Of a DNA stretch of 64,000 nt, positions 1-8,122 are shown piece by piece (within the stretch, counting starts at the first letter, position 1; each line of letters starts with the position of its first letter). The position numbers were made by a program, and so were the translations under genes. The notes beneath the pieces are model-generated. The model was given only the letters and a program-made list of their open reading frames with translations, was not told the DNA's origin and did not search any database. This DNA is from Luteolibacter sp. Y139 (GTDB lineage: Bacteria > Verrucomicrobiota > Verrucomicrobiia > Verrucomicrobiales > Akkermansiaceae), in contig NZ_JBBUKT010000011.1 in assembly GCF_038066715.1 (NCBI RefSeq), positions 62,001 through 126,000 on the forward strand. The letters run 5' to 3'.

Positions 1-1161
1 GAAGGTCTCCGCGGCCGCCTTTAGGAAATTGTCGCGCGCTTCCCATTGGTCACCGCTGGAGCATTGCACCAGGAAGAGGGCGATCATGCCGGTGCCGGGG
101 TGGACGGAGAGGTCGGTGCCGTAGGCACCATCGTGGCCGAACATGCCATTCCGCAGGTGATAGCCGAGGCTGTAGTTCACCTTGGTGGTGCCGGTTTGTT
201 CCTTGCGGAGTTCGTCCATCGCGGCGGGGGAGAGGTAGCGTTTGCCATCGAGTTCGCCATTGTTTGCGAGCAGCATGCCCCAGCGCAGGATATCGTGGGC
301 AGTGGAGAAGAGGCCACCGCCGGCTTCGGGGAAGCGGTGGACACGGTCGCTGAAGGGCTGGTGGAGGTAGCTGACGCTGCCCTTGGTGTAGCCGGTCTTG
401 TCTGCGTTCGGGCCGTAGGTATTGGCGAGCCGGGCGATCTGTGCATCGCTGGGCCAGAAGGTGGTCTCGGTCATGCCGAGCGGATCGAAGATGCGCTGCT
501 GGAGGAAGTTTTCGTAAGGCATGCCGCTGACGAGCTCGATGATGCGCGCGGCGATATTCATGCCCTGGTTGCCATAGGCATACTTTTCGCCGGGCTGCGA
601 TTGGAGCGGGCCGGTGACGGAGGCGGTGGCGCGGACGGCGAGCGGCACGCTATCGGCGCCGGTGATCTGTTGCAGTTCGGGGTGCGGGGCGAGGCCGCTG
701 GTGTGACTGAGCAGGTGACGGATGGTGACCGGGCGGGCGACGGGCTTGAGCAGGGTGTGCTTCTTGTCGTTTTCCGCGATGACCTGCCAGCGGTCGAGAT
801 GGGGAAGGAACTTCGTCACCGGGTCGTCGAGGCTCACCTTACCCTCGTCCACGAGCATCATGATGGAGGCGCCGGTGAACATCTTGGTCATCGAGGCGAT
901 CCAGAAGACATTGTCCTCGCTCATCGGTTTTCCGGCTTCGACATCGGCGTGGCCGATGAGGTTTTCGGAGACGACGGTGCCATCTCGGTTTGCGACGATG
1001 CCGATGACGCCGGCGAGCTTGTGGCTGTCGAAGTAGGGCTGCATCGCCGCGGCGACTTCCGGGCTGGCGAGAGGGGCTTCAGGCGCGGCGATGGCGATGA
1101 TGGGAAAGGCCGAGGCTAGCAGCAGAGAGGTCCAAACGCGGAAATGCCGGCGAGTTTTCAT
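1..1161 (-). CDS. Serine beta-lactamase-family hydrolase (partial, C-terminus beyond window)
   Basis: The reading frame is open from an ATG at 1161 down to base 1 without a stop, giving 387 residues of an incomplete protein. It begins with a hydrophobic signal peptide ending near the alanines of AIAAPEA, so it is probably exported. The class C beta-lactamase/DD-peptidase signatures are visible: the SxxK motif in ASMTK near residue 95, a YxN-type motif in YAYGN near residue 205, and an HDG triad near residue 350. The region LLSHTSGL is typical of the beta-lactamase/esterase (Pfam Beta-lactamase) superfamily. Such proteins are serine hydrolases acting on beta-lactams, D-Ala peptides or esters, and the substrate cannot be told from sequence. 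The missing part lies to the left of the window. Confidence 0.85.
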   Translation of the reverse strand, partial: MKTRRHFRVWTSLLLASAFPIIAIAAPEAPLASPEVAAAMQPYFDSHKLAGVIGIVANRDGTVVSENLIGHADVEAGKPMSEDNVFWIASMTKMFTGASIMMLVDEGKVSLDDPVTKFLPHLDRWQVIAENDKKHTLLKPVARPVTIRHLLSHTSGLAPHPELQQITGADSVPLAVRATASVTGPLQSQPGEKYAYGNQGMNIAARIIELVSGMPYENFLQQRIFDPLGMTETTFWPSDAQIARLANTYGPNADKTGYTKGSVSYLHQPFSDRVHRFPEAGGGLFSTAHDILRWGMLLANNGELDGKRYLSPAAMDELRKEQTGTTKVNYSLGYHLRNGMFGHDGAYGTDLSVHPGTGMIALFLVQCSSGDQWEARDNFLKAAAETF

Positions 1162-1223
1162 GGCGAGGATGAGTCGCTATTCAGAACGGCGGGAGGTGCG
1201 GCGAACCATCATGCATGACACGG

Positions 1224-1814
1224 TCACATGAGGAGGTGGCGGCCGATGGGAGCCGGGAGAGGATAAATCCGTTCGGCGGGAAGGTGGCGCTTGGCTTCAT
1301 CCGCTTTCCCCCTGCGGAGCAGATCGTGGATTTTGGTCACGGCGGGTGTGAGGTCTTCGATCTTGAGAATCCATTCGTCGACCAACGTGCGAATCAGATG
1401 GCGACTGATCCCCACCTGGATGCTGAAGTATTCCAGCCCTGCGCCTCGCAGCGTGCGCTCGGGATCCCATTGCACGTGAACCACGGCATCCTCGAATTGA
1501 CGATGCCAGTCATCCCGTGACCGGTGGGCCTTCGGTTCGTAGGAAGTAAGGACCGCCTTGCTGAGGGCTTCCTCCCAACCCTTGCGGGAAATCGTCACGG
1601 CCAGGGTTCTTTCCTGGCCGCTCTTGTTGCCCCAATTGCTCCGGTGCATGAGCCACAGGAACGACGGCTTGATCCACGTCATCCGGCCAAACGAAAACGG
1701 CTCGACGAAGCGTCCGGCCTTCAGTGCGGGATCGGCGATGGCCGAGGAATAGCCCTGATAGACGACGATGCTTTCGCCGTCGTAGTTGGCGCGGATTTCG
1801 TGTTTGGAAGGCAT
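1224..1814 (-). CDS. DUF4291 domain-containing protein
   Basis: A 196-aa soluble protein with the hallmarks of DUF4291: an N-terminal [16 protein letters not shown] segment, [18 protein letters not shown] in the middle, and GQERTLAV. The family has no established function. I chose the ATG at 1814 because homologues begin only a few residues before the RxIRAxYDxE segment. An in-frame ATG at 1844 overlaps the stop of the upstream MFS gene as TGATG and follows a GGAGGG, so a 206-aa form started by translational coupling is also possible. There are no signal peptide or membrane segments. Both genes are on the minus strand and are probably co-transcribed. Confidence 0.8.
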   Translation of the reverse strand: MPSKHEIRANYDGESIVVYQGYSSAIADPALKAGRFVEPFSFGRMTWIKPSFLWLMHRSNWGNKSGQERTLAVTISRKGWEEALSKAVLTSYEPKAHRSRDDWHRQFEDAVVHVQWDPERTLRGAGLEYFSIQVGISRHLIRTLVDEWILKIEDLTPAVTKIHDLLRRGKADEAKRHLPAERIYPLPAPIGRHLLM

Positions 1815-1843
1815 TGCGGGTCGATGGAGGAGGGCACTCGGCA

Positions 1844-3052
1844 TCATCCCTCCGGCACGTAGCGGCGGGTGGCGAGCATGAGGAAGGCGGCGACGGTGGA
1901 TGCCACCAGAACGCCTACCCACAGGATGGCGGGACTGAATTGCCACAGGGTGATGCCGAGCGACGGGCCGATCATGGTGGCGCTGCTCCAGCTGATGGAG
2001 CTGACGCCCTGATAGCGGCCGCGCATTTCATCCGGGGCCAGGCCGGCGATGTAGCTATTGCCCACGGGCAGGGCGATCATTTCACCGAGGGTGAAGATGA
2101 TCATGCTCGAGACCAGCAGCGGGAGGCTGGCACCGAGGGCATTCATGCCCATGCCGAGGCCGATGATCGCATAGCCGGTGGCCATGATGCGGACCGGTGC
2201 GAAGCGCCGTGTGAAGCTGGTCAGGGGCAGCTCGAGGAAGACGATGAGGATGCCATTCAGCGCCATCAGTAGGCCGTAGGCGCGCTCGTCGAGGCCTGCG
2301 CCTTCGGTGGCTTGGAGGCCATAGCTGCTGCTCATTTGCCAGAAGACGATGCCGATCAGCAGGCTGGCGATGGTGGCCAGTTGGAAGGGGACATTGCCCT
2401 TCATGTGCTGGAGAGCGTGGCTCCAGCCGAGCTTGGCGGCGGCAGCGCTGGCGGGCCGTGGCTTCAAGCCGAAGAGCACGGTGAGACCGAGGATGATGGT
2501 GGTGGCGGCGTCCGCGATGAAGAGCGCCATGAACGATTGCTTGGCCATGAAGCCTGCGGTGGCCATGCCGGCGGCGAAGCCGAAATTGATCGCCAGCCGT
2601 TGGCAGGAGAAGGCACGCACCCGCAGCGCTGGTGGCACGAGGTCGGCGATCAAGGCACCTGCTGCCGGGCCATACATGGCGGTGAGAAGGCCGGTCATGA
2701 AGGTGGTGCCCACCAGCGCCGGGACCCCATGGGCTTGTGACAGCAGCAGCATGAATATGGCCGCGCCCGCACACGAGATCAGCATGGTCGGCTTCCGGCC
2801 GATGCGGTCGGCCAGATAGCCGCCGATGGCGCCGGCAACCAAGGCGCCCGCTCCATAGGCCGCCATCACGAGGCCGGTGGTGCCGGCATTGTGCCCCTGC
2901 TGACGGAGGTAGATGGCCAGGAACGGGATCACGAAGTGACCGAAGCGGTTCACGAGCGTGCCGCTGAAGAGGATCCAGTACTGGCCGGGCAAGGCGCGCA
3001 GGTCTTGCCACAGCGTGGTGTGGTGGGGCGTGGCTATCGGCGTCGGGTTCAT
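1844..3052 (-). CDS. MFS transporter
   Basis: A 402-aa integral membrane protein of the major facilitator superfamily with about twelve hydrophobic segments. The loop after the second helix carries the MFS motif A, seen as [12 protein letters not shown] near residue 80. Length and layout fit the 12-TM drug/proton antiporter type (MdtH/YdeE-like exporters), moving a small molecule across the inner membrane. The substrate cannot be predicted. It is the first gene of a two-gene unit with the DUF4291 gene, whose possible start overlaps this stop codon. The ATG at 3052 lies just after a rho-independent terminator belonging to the small gene on its right, so it must have its own promoter or depend on read-through. 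Confidence 0.85.
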   Translation of the reverse strand: MNPTPIATPHHTTLWQDLRALPGQYWILFSGTLVNRFGHFVIPFLAIYLRQQGHNAGTTGLVMAAYGAGALVAGAIGGYLADRIGRKPTMLISCAGAAIFMLLLSQAHGVPALVGTTFMTGLLTAMYGPAAGALIADLVPPALRVRAFSCQRLAINFGFAAGMATAGFMAKQSFMALFIADAATTIILGLTVLFGLKPRPASAAAAKLGWSHALQHMKGNVPFQLATIASLLIGIVFWQMSSSYGLQATEGAGLDERAYGLLMALNGILIVFLELPLTSFTRRFAPVRIMATGYAIIGLGMGMNALGASLPLLVSSMIIFTLGEMIALPVGNSYIAGLAPDEMRGRYQGVSSISWSSATMIGPSLGITLWQFSPAILWVGVLVASTVAAFLMLATRRYVPEG

Positions 3053-3064
3053 GACATGGGGCGG

Positions 3065-3103
3065 AAAACAAAAAGCCCCGTCTGCCGGTGTGGCGGACGG
3101 GGC
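3065..3103 (-). terminator. Rho-independent terminator of the 51-aa gene
   Basis: A GC-rich hairpin (12-bp arms at 3075-3086 and 3092-3103 with one mismatch, 5-base loop) is followed on the minus strand by a U-tract interrupted by one base (A-run 3065-3074 on the plus strand). The orientation fits termination of a minus-strand transcript arriving from 3127-3282. Confidence 0.8.
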
Positions 3104-3126
3104 GAAAACGGTTCTGGAGTGTCTGT

Positions 3127-3282
3127 TTATTCCATCACGATTTCATCCCGCCACGCGCGCTCGTATTTGGTGGTGCGGAAATTCGCGCCGAGCGGACGGA
3201 CGACGGTATGCCACATGCCCGCAGTCTGCCCGCCACGCACGAGGTGCGAGAGGGAGCGGGAAGCGGAGGACACCGGATTCAT
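3127..3282 (-). CDS. Small hypothetical protein, 51 aa
   Basis: An ATG at 3282 opens a 51-codon frame ending in TAA at 3127. The protein is basic and soluble, runs from MNPVSSASRSLSH to WRDEIVME, and has no membrane segment or signal peptide. I do not recognise a family. Support for a real gene is contextual: it is followed 24 bases after the stop by a strong terminator in the correct orientation, and no other minus-strand gene explains that terminator. The C-terminal stretch FRTTKYERAWRDEIVM has the biased, charged composition of a conserved small protein rather than of a random frame. It could alternatively be a small RNA with a chance ORF. Confidence 0.5.
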   Translation of the reverse strand: MNPVSSASRSLSHLVRGGQTAGMWHTVVRPLGANFRTTKYERAWRDEIVME

Positions 3283-3503
3283 CGGAGGGTCGGGAGAGTG
3301 TTAGGCAGCGGGGCGTGAGTCAATCCGGATCTCCGTGGAGAGAGGCGGCTGGACGGGTGGAACGGGATATGTTTTTGGCGGAAATCGGGGTGCGGGAGGC
3401 TTGTGGCGCGGGGTTTTAAGAAATTTCCGAAATCCTGAACTTGTTCGGGGGTTGATTTTCAAGTAATTCCCGGCGCGTGAACACTCCGGTCCCACTCCGG
3501 TGG

Positions 3504-4685
3504 ATGCGCTTCACCCCCATCGCTTTCGCCCTCCTCCTGTCCCTCTGTCCGCTGGCAGCCCAAGTGGTTGTCTCCTCTCCCGTGACGGTCACCCATCGCG
3601 TGCAGATCCAACCGATCCGCGTGAAGAAGACCAACGGGACGGCTGCGACCACCTTCGGGACGGGCACGACGGAGACCTACATCAAGGATCAGATCAATCG
3701 TGTGTGGGCGCAGGTCGGCGTGGAGATCACGTGGCTGCCGCTGGCGGACTACACGAACAACTTCGCCTACGACGGCTCACCGACGAGCTATGCCTCGACC
3801 GCCCGGCCCACGGCGCATTTGTCGCAGATCGTGGATGCCGCGGGAGTGCCACCGAAGAGCGGGAATGCGATCGTGGTGAACTTGTTCTTCGTGGAGATCG
3901 TGCCGGGTTTCGCGCAGACGAACGACAATACCTCGAACGGCCTCGCCTTCATCGACTCGAATGGGATCACGCTGCACGTGGGGACGAATCTCCTGACCTG
4001 GCAGGCCGGGCGGGATGTGGTCGCTGCTGTGGCCGCGCATGAGATCGGGCACAATCTGGGCCTGTCGCACGCGGCGAATAATACCGACAACCTGATGAGC
4101 CCGGGAGGCACCTCGCAGCGGCTGACCAGTGCGCAGAAGACGACGGTTTTCACGAACAACTCCGGCACGGATAGCTATGAGTTTCTGCAGCAGGTGGTGC
4201 AAAGCAGCCAGTATCAGCAGTGGGCTGCCACCAATGGCGTGATTGGCGGGCCGGAGGATGACCAGGATCATGACGGCATCACCAATGTGATCGAATTCAT
4301 GCTGGGGCTGAATCCCACCACATCGAGCAAGATGCCGGTGCCAGTGCCAGGAGCCAATGGTCTCACGTGGACCCTGACGAAGAATGCCAACGCGCTGGCC
4401 GATGGGCTGGTCTATCAGGTGGAAAGCGGCAATGGCGAGGCGTGGCTGCCCGCTGGTGCGAATGGCAGCGGAACCACCGTGGTGCAGGACAATGCAAGCG
4501 CGCTGATAGTGCGGCTGAATTCGGGAGGCGGCCGGCGCTTCATGCGGATGAATGTGGGCGTGCCTGCGTCGCTCACCGCGGGTTCAGCAGCGGCTGCGTT
4601 TTATGCGCCCGGGGAGCCGGGCGAGCGGGTGGTGTCGGATTGCGGCGATGCGGGCTGCGAGATTCATGCGGCGGTCCCTCCGTAG
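3504..4685 (+). CDS. Secreted zinc metallopeptidase (metzincin-like)
   Basis: A 393-aa exported protein. The ATG at 3504 gives a good signal peptide (MRFTPIAFALLLSLCPLAA), although an in-frame GTG at 3477 would add nine residues. The catalytic zinc-binding site HEIGHNLGLSH sits near residue 178, and a downstream NLMSP matches the Met-turn of metzincin peptidases. The C-terminal third carries a DQDHDGITNVIEFMLGLNP segment. This Asp/Asn-rich, calcium-binding-like spacer is common just before C-terminal anchoring or sorting regions in Verrucomicrobia. It likely degrades extracellular or periplasmic protein. The assignment to a specific MEROPS family (M10, M12 or M43) is uncertain. It converges with the DUF1501 gene on its right. 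Confidence 0.75.
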   Translation: MRFTPIAFALLLSLCPLAAQVVVSSPVTVTHRVQIQPIRVKKTNGTAATTFGTGTTETYIKDQINRVWAQVGVEITWLPLADYTNNFAYDGSPTSYASTARPTAHLSQIVDAAGVPPKSGNAIVVNLFFVEIVPGFAQTNDNTSNGLAFIDSNGITLHVGTNLLTWQAGRDVVAAVAAHEIGHNLGLSHAANNTDNLMSPGGTSQRLTSAQKTTVFTNNSGTDSYEFLQQVVQSSQYQQWAATNGVIGGPEDDQDHDGITNVIEFMLGLNPTTSSKMPVPVPGANGLTWTLTKNANALADGLVYQVESGNGEAWLPAGANGSGTTVVQDNASALIVRLNSGGGRRFMRMNVGVPASLTAGSAAAAFYAPGEPGERVVSDCGDAGCEIHAAVPP

Positions 4686-4706
4686 CGGAAGCTCTGCGAG
4701 CTTCCG
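4686..4706. other. Inverted repeat between convergent genes
   Basis: A perfect 8-bp stem (CGGAAGCT / AGCTTCCG) with a 5-base loop begins one base after the protease stop codon. There is no U-tract, so it may be a weak bidirectional terminator or a copy of a dispersed palindromic element. No second full copy was noticed in the window. Confidence 0.4.
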
Positions 4707-4804
4707 GCGGGGCGAGGCGTTCGAGAAGGTCGCCGCGTCGATTGTCGTGCGGGTCCGCCAGACGCCGGAACGGCGCAGCCGCTCCGCTACATATTCGGTC
4801 CGCG

Positions 4805-6274
4805 CTAGGCGAGGAATCCAAGCGGCCCGGTCGCGGCGGGCGTGAAGAAGTTGCCGACATTCGGCAGCACCAGAGGCAGGCTGGAGGGTGGCACGCCGAG
4901 CCACAGGGCGAGCTCGGCGAAGTATTCGTCGCAGCTCGTTGTTGGAATAAGCCGGCCACGGCCGGTATCGAGCGGGTTCAGGTCGTTGCCGCTTTCCGGA
5001 TTGAGGGCGAGGCTGGGATACTGGCCGTAGATCTTTTTTCCTACGACGCTGCCGCCCATCACGAAGTGATTGCCGCCCCATGCGTGGTCAGAGCCGCGGG
5101 CATTGCTGGTGAGCGTGCGGCCGAAGTCGGAGGCGGTGAAGAGCACGACTTGGTCCTGGATGCCGAGCGCGACGAGGGCTTGCCAGAATTCACCGATGGC
5201 TTGGTCCACCTCGCCCAGCATGGCTTCCTGAAGCGACAGGGTTTCACTGTGGTGGTCCCAGCCGCCGCGCTGGACGAAGAAGGTCTGGCGTGCGGCCTGC
5301 AGTCCATTGCGGCCCATGATGGCCTTCGCCACCTGCTTGAGCTGGCGGCTGAGTGGATTGTCATTGGTGAAGGTGGCGGTGGCAGGGAGATCAGGCGCGG
5401 TGGCGGCGGCATACATCTCGTAGGCCTGCTGAGCCTCGCGGCGCTTCTTCTGGAAGGTCTCCTGCAGCAGGTGGCTGTATTGCTGGGCCAGCATGCTATC
5501 GACGGCGGTGCTGGCGGTATTGTCGAAAGGACGATCGGGATCGTAGCCGGCTTTGTAGCCGGTGAGCGGAGTGGCTCCGCCGCCGGATCCATCACCGTAG
5601 CCGGCATTGACGGCATACTCCGCGCCGGTGATTCCGCTCTGGAAGACATTGCTGCCGTCGATGGAGATGTTCATCGAGACCGCCTGGCCGGGATTGATGC
5701 CCTTGATGAGGTCCATCATGCGGCCGGCCCAGCCGACGCCGGTGCGGCTCTGCGGAACGCTGGTCTGCCATTGCTCGATCTGATCGGAGTGCGAGTAGAG
5801 GCCGAGCGGCAGGCGCTTGGATGCGGCGATGACTTCGGCGCGGCTGAAGACTGGCTCGATCAAGGTGCCGACATTCGCCACGAAGGCGGCATCGCCTGCT
5901 TCGAAACGTGCAGCGAGGTTCGGCATCGAGGGATGCACGCCGAAGGTGCGGACGCCTGTATTGGTCGGGTGAATCCGGTGAAGATCCTCGAGATCGAGCG
6001 CGAGATCGCCGCGGCTGTTCACGTACTCGGTGCGTGAGTCATCGTGAGTAGAGGAAGGGCCGCTGTAGGGGGACAGCATGTTGAAGCTGTCATTCCCGCC
6101 GCTGAGGAAAAGGCAGACGATGGCGCGATACTCGCTGGCTACGGGCGGGGCTGCACTGGCGATGGAACCGGCGAGCCGCAGATTGAGCAGCGTATTCAGC
6201 AGCGGGATCGAGCTGACGGCGGAGCAGCTGGCTTGGCCGAGGAAGCGACGGCGGGACGTGCGGTGGGCATTCAT
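4805..6274 (-). CDS. DUF1501 domain-containing secreted protein
   Basis: A 489-aa protein of the DUF1501 family, which belongs to the alkaline phosphatase-like/sulfatase-related fold. I chose the ATG at 6274 because it places a twin-arginine signal (TSRRRFLGQAS) at the N-terminus; a GTG ten codons upstream also exists. Family signatures visible are CLFLSGGNDSFNML near residue 50, the VANVGTLIEPV segment, and in the C-terminal half VVLFTASDFGRTL and SDHAWGGNHF, which supply metal-ligand-like D and H residues. Folded export by Tat to the periplasm is expected. Unlike the two other DUF1501 genes here it has no PSD1 cytochrome partner. It faces the AAA ATPase gene divergently across a 198-base gap. 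Confidence 0.85.
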   Translation of the reverse strand: MNAHRTSRRRFLGQASCSAVSSIPLLNTLLNLRLAGSIASAAPPVASEYRAIVCLFLSGGNDSFNMLSPYSGPSSTHDDSRTEYVNSRGDLALDLEDLHRIHPTNTGVRTFGVHPSMPNLAARFEAGDAAFVANVGTLIEPVFSRAEVIAASKRLPLGLYSHSDQIEQWQTSVPQSRTGVGWAGRMMDLIKGINPGQAVSMNISIDGSNVFQSGITGAEYAVNAGYGDGSGGGATPLTGYKAGYDPDRPFDNTASTAVDSMLAQQYSHLLQETFQKKRREAQQAYEMYAAATAPDLPATATFTNDNPLSRQLKQVAKAIMGRNGLQAARQTFFVQRGGWDHHSETLSLQEAMLGEVDQAIGEFWQALVALGIQDQVVLFTASDFGRTLTSNARGSDHAWGGNHFVMGGSVVGKKIYGQYPSLALNPESGNDLNPLDTGRGRLIPTTSCDEYFAELALWLGVPPSSLPLVLPNVGNFFTPAATGPLGFLA

Positions 6275-6472
6275 GGGATCGTTTCGGATCACGCCGGGGG
6301 GCACGCGCGATGGGCTTATCTCAGATTTGGGGAGGCCTGTCTACCTAGGGCTCCGGGTCATTTTGCGCAGAGACACTGAATCGCTCTTTCTCCGCTTTCT
6401 TTTGCGGTCTGTTGGGATTCCGGGCGGCCTTTCCCATCGACATTGGGGCGGCGGGCGAGTGTCTTTCATGCG

Positions 6473-8122
6473 ATGTCTCTTCCGTCCTGGGCCACCGAGA
6501 TCGTCGCGCGCTACGAAAGCGGGGCGGCGGGTCAATTCATCCTCCACGGCAATGTCGCCGACCGCATGCTCTTGCGCCTGCCGGAGGGTCCGAAATTGGG
6601 ACGGCTGAATGACTACTTGTTAGACGTGTTGCTACCGCGTTTCCAAGTGGTGCTGAGCTATGATCCGGGCTTCGGCTTGCGCGTCGAGCGGGGGAAGGAA
6701 GTGTTTGCTGATTGGCCGGCGTTGAAGGAGATGCCGGAGTTGCCATCGCTGCCCTTGCTGGCGGTCCGGGCCATCGCTCGCTTTCTCCAGTATGCACGGA
6801 ACCTGCGCGCGGTCGGGGCGAAGCCGGTGACCGTGGCGGTGGTGCTGCGGGATGCGCAGCTCTACGTGCCGGTGCTGCCGCAGACGATGAATCATGAGCT
6901 GAGCGCGATTGCTTCGCTGATCCGCACGTGGGGTGGTGACACCACGCTGGCGGCGCATGGCCAGGCGGTGTTCCTGGTGGCGGATCGTATCAACAGCCTG
7001 CATCCGCTGGTTGCCACAAATCCGCGGGCGGCGGAGATCGAGCTGCCATTGCCGGATACGAGTGAGCTGGCCGGAGCACTGCAGGCGCTGGCTCCCGAGT
7101 GCCCGAAGGCGCTGGCGACGGATGCGGATTTTACACGCATCGCTTCGCGACTGGCGGGCACGTCGATCGCAGCCTTGGAAGCTTTCCTGCGGCGTCGCAA
7201 TCACGCGGGCCTGCCATTGGGCGATGCCGACCTCGGCGAGCTGCGGAAGGCGCTGGTCGAGCGCGACGCGGGTGAGTTGCTAGACTTCGTGGAACCTGAC
7301 CGAACCCTTGACGATGTGATCGGTTTGGAAGGCGTGAAGACGCGGCTGCGCCAGGATCTCACGCTTTGGAAACAGGACGAAGTCGAGGCGCTGCCGATGG
7401 GCTATTTGTTCTGTGGGCCTGTCGGGACGGGCAAGACCTATTTGGCCGAATGCCTCGCTGGTGAAGCGGGTGTGCCGGTGGTCACTCTTCGGAACTTCCG
7501 CGATCGCTGGGTGGGATCCACCGAGGCGAACTTGGAGAAGATCTTCGCGCTTCTGCATGCGTTGGGCCGTTGCATCGTCTTCATTGATGAAGCCGACCAG
7601 GCACTGGGCCGTCGCACGGCGGGTAGCGGAGACTCCGGTGTCTCCAGCCGTGTTTACTCAATGCTCGCCGCGGAGATGTCCGACACTCGTAATCGCGGCA
7701 AGATCCTGTGGGTGCTGGCCTCGAGCCGGCCGGATTTGATCGAGGTCGACTTGAAGCGCCCGGGCCGTATCGACGTGAAGGTGCCGATCTTCCCGACCGC
7801 GACTGCGGAGGAGGGGATGATCCTGTTAGGCGCGTTGTGCAAGCGCCGCGGCATCCCGCTTGATGATGCGGCAAAGGCCGCGTTGCTTCCCTTGGTTCCC
7901 TCATGGCTCACGCCGGGCGCTGCGGAAGCGCTCGCGGTGAAGGCCTATCGTCTAACAAAAACGGGAACCCCCTCCGCTCAAGAGGCGCTGCGCACTTGTT
8001 TGCAGGGTTACTTGCCGCCCGTCGATCCACTGGTCATCAAGGCTCAGATGCGACTCGCTTCTGAAGAAGCGACCGATGCGGAATTCGTTCCTGCGGAGGT
8101 CCGCCGCTACCTCGACTCCTGA
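6473..8122 (+). CDS. AAA+ ATPase (classical AAA domain) with unknown N-terminal domain
   Basis: A 549-aa cytoplasmic ATPase. The N-terminal ~270 residues include QFILHGNVADR near residue 20 and are otherwise unrecognised. The classical AAA module follows: Walker A GPVGTGKT with the lysine near residue 321, Walker B CIVFIDEADQ near residue 370, and a second region of homology containing RPDLIEVDLKRPGRID that includes the arginine-finger region. This places it with Cdc48/FtsH/proteasomal-type AAA proteins, which remodel or unfold protein partners. The ATG at 6473 was preferred to one at 6443 because homology-like sequence starts at MSLPSWATEIV. Its stop overlaps the next start as TGATG, so the two products are probably made together and may form a membrane-associated complex. 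Confidence 0.8.
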   Translation: MSLPSWATEIVARYESGAAGQFILHGNVADRMLLRLPEGPKLGRLNDYLLDVLLPRFQVVLSYDPGFGLRVERGKEVFADWPALKEMPELPSLPLLAVRAIARFLQYARNLRAVGAKPVTVAVVLRDAQLYVPVLPQTMNHELSAIASLIRTWGGDTTLAAHGQAVFLVADRINSLHPLVATNPRAAEIELPLPDTSELAGALQALAPECPKALATDADFTRIASRLAGTSIAALEAFLRRRNHAGLPLGDADLGELRKALVERDAGELLDFVEPDRTLDDVIGLEGVKTRLRQDLTLWKQDEVEALPMGYLFCGPVGTGKTYLAECLAGEAGVPVVTLRNFRDRWVGSTEANLEKIFALLHALGRCIVFIDEADQALGRRTAGSGDSGVSSRVYSMLAAEMSDTRNRGKILWVLASSRPDLIEVDLKRPGRIDVKVPIFPTATAEEGMILLGALCKRRGIPLDDAAKAALLPLVPSWLTPGAAEALAVKAYRLTKTGTPSAQEALRTCLQGYLPPVDPLVIKAQMRLASEEATDAEFVPAEVRRYLDS

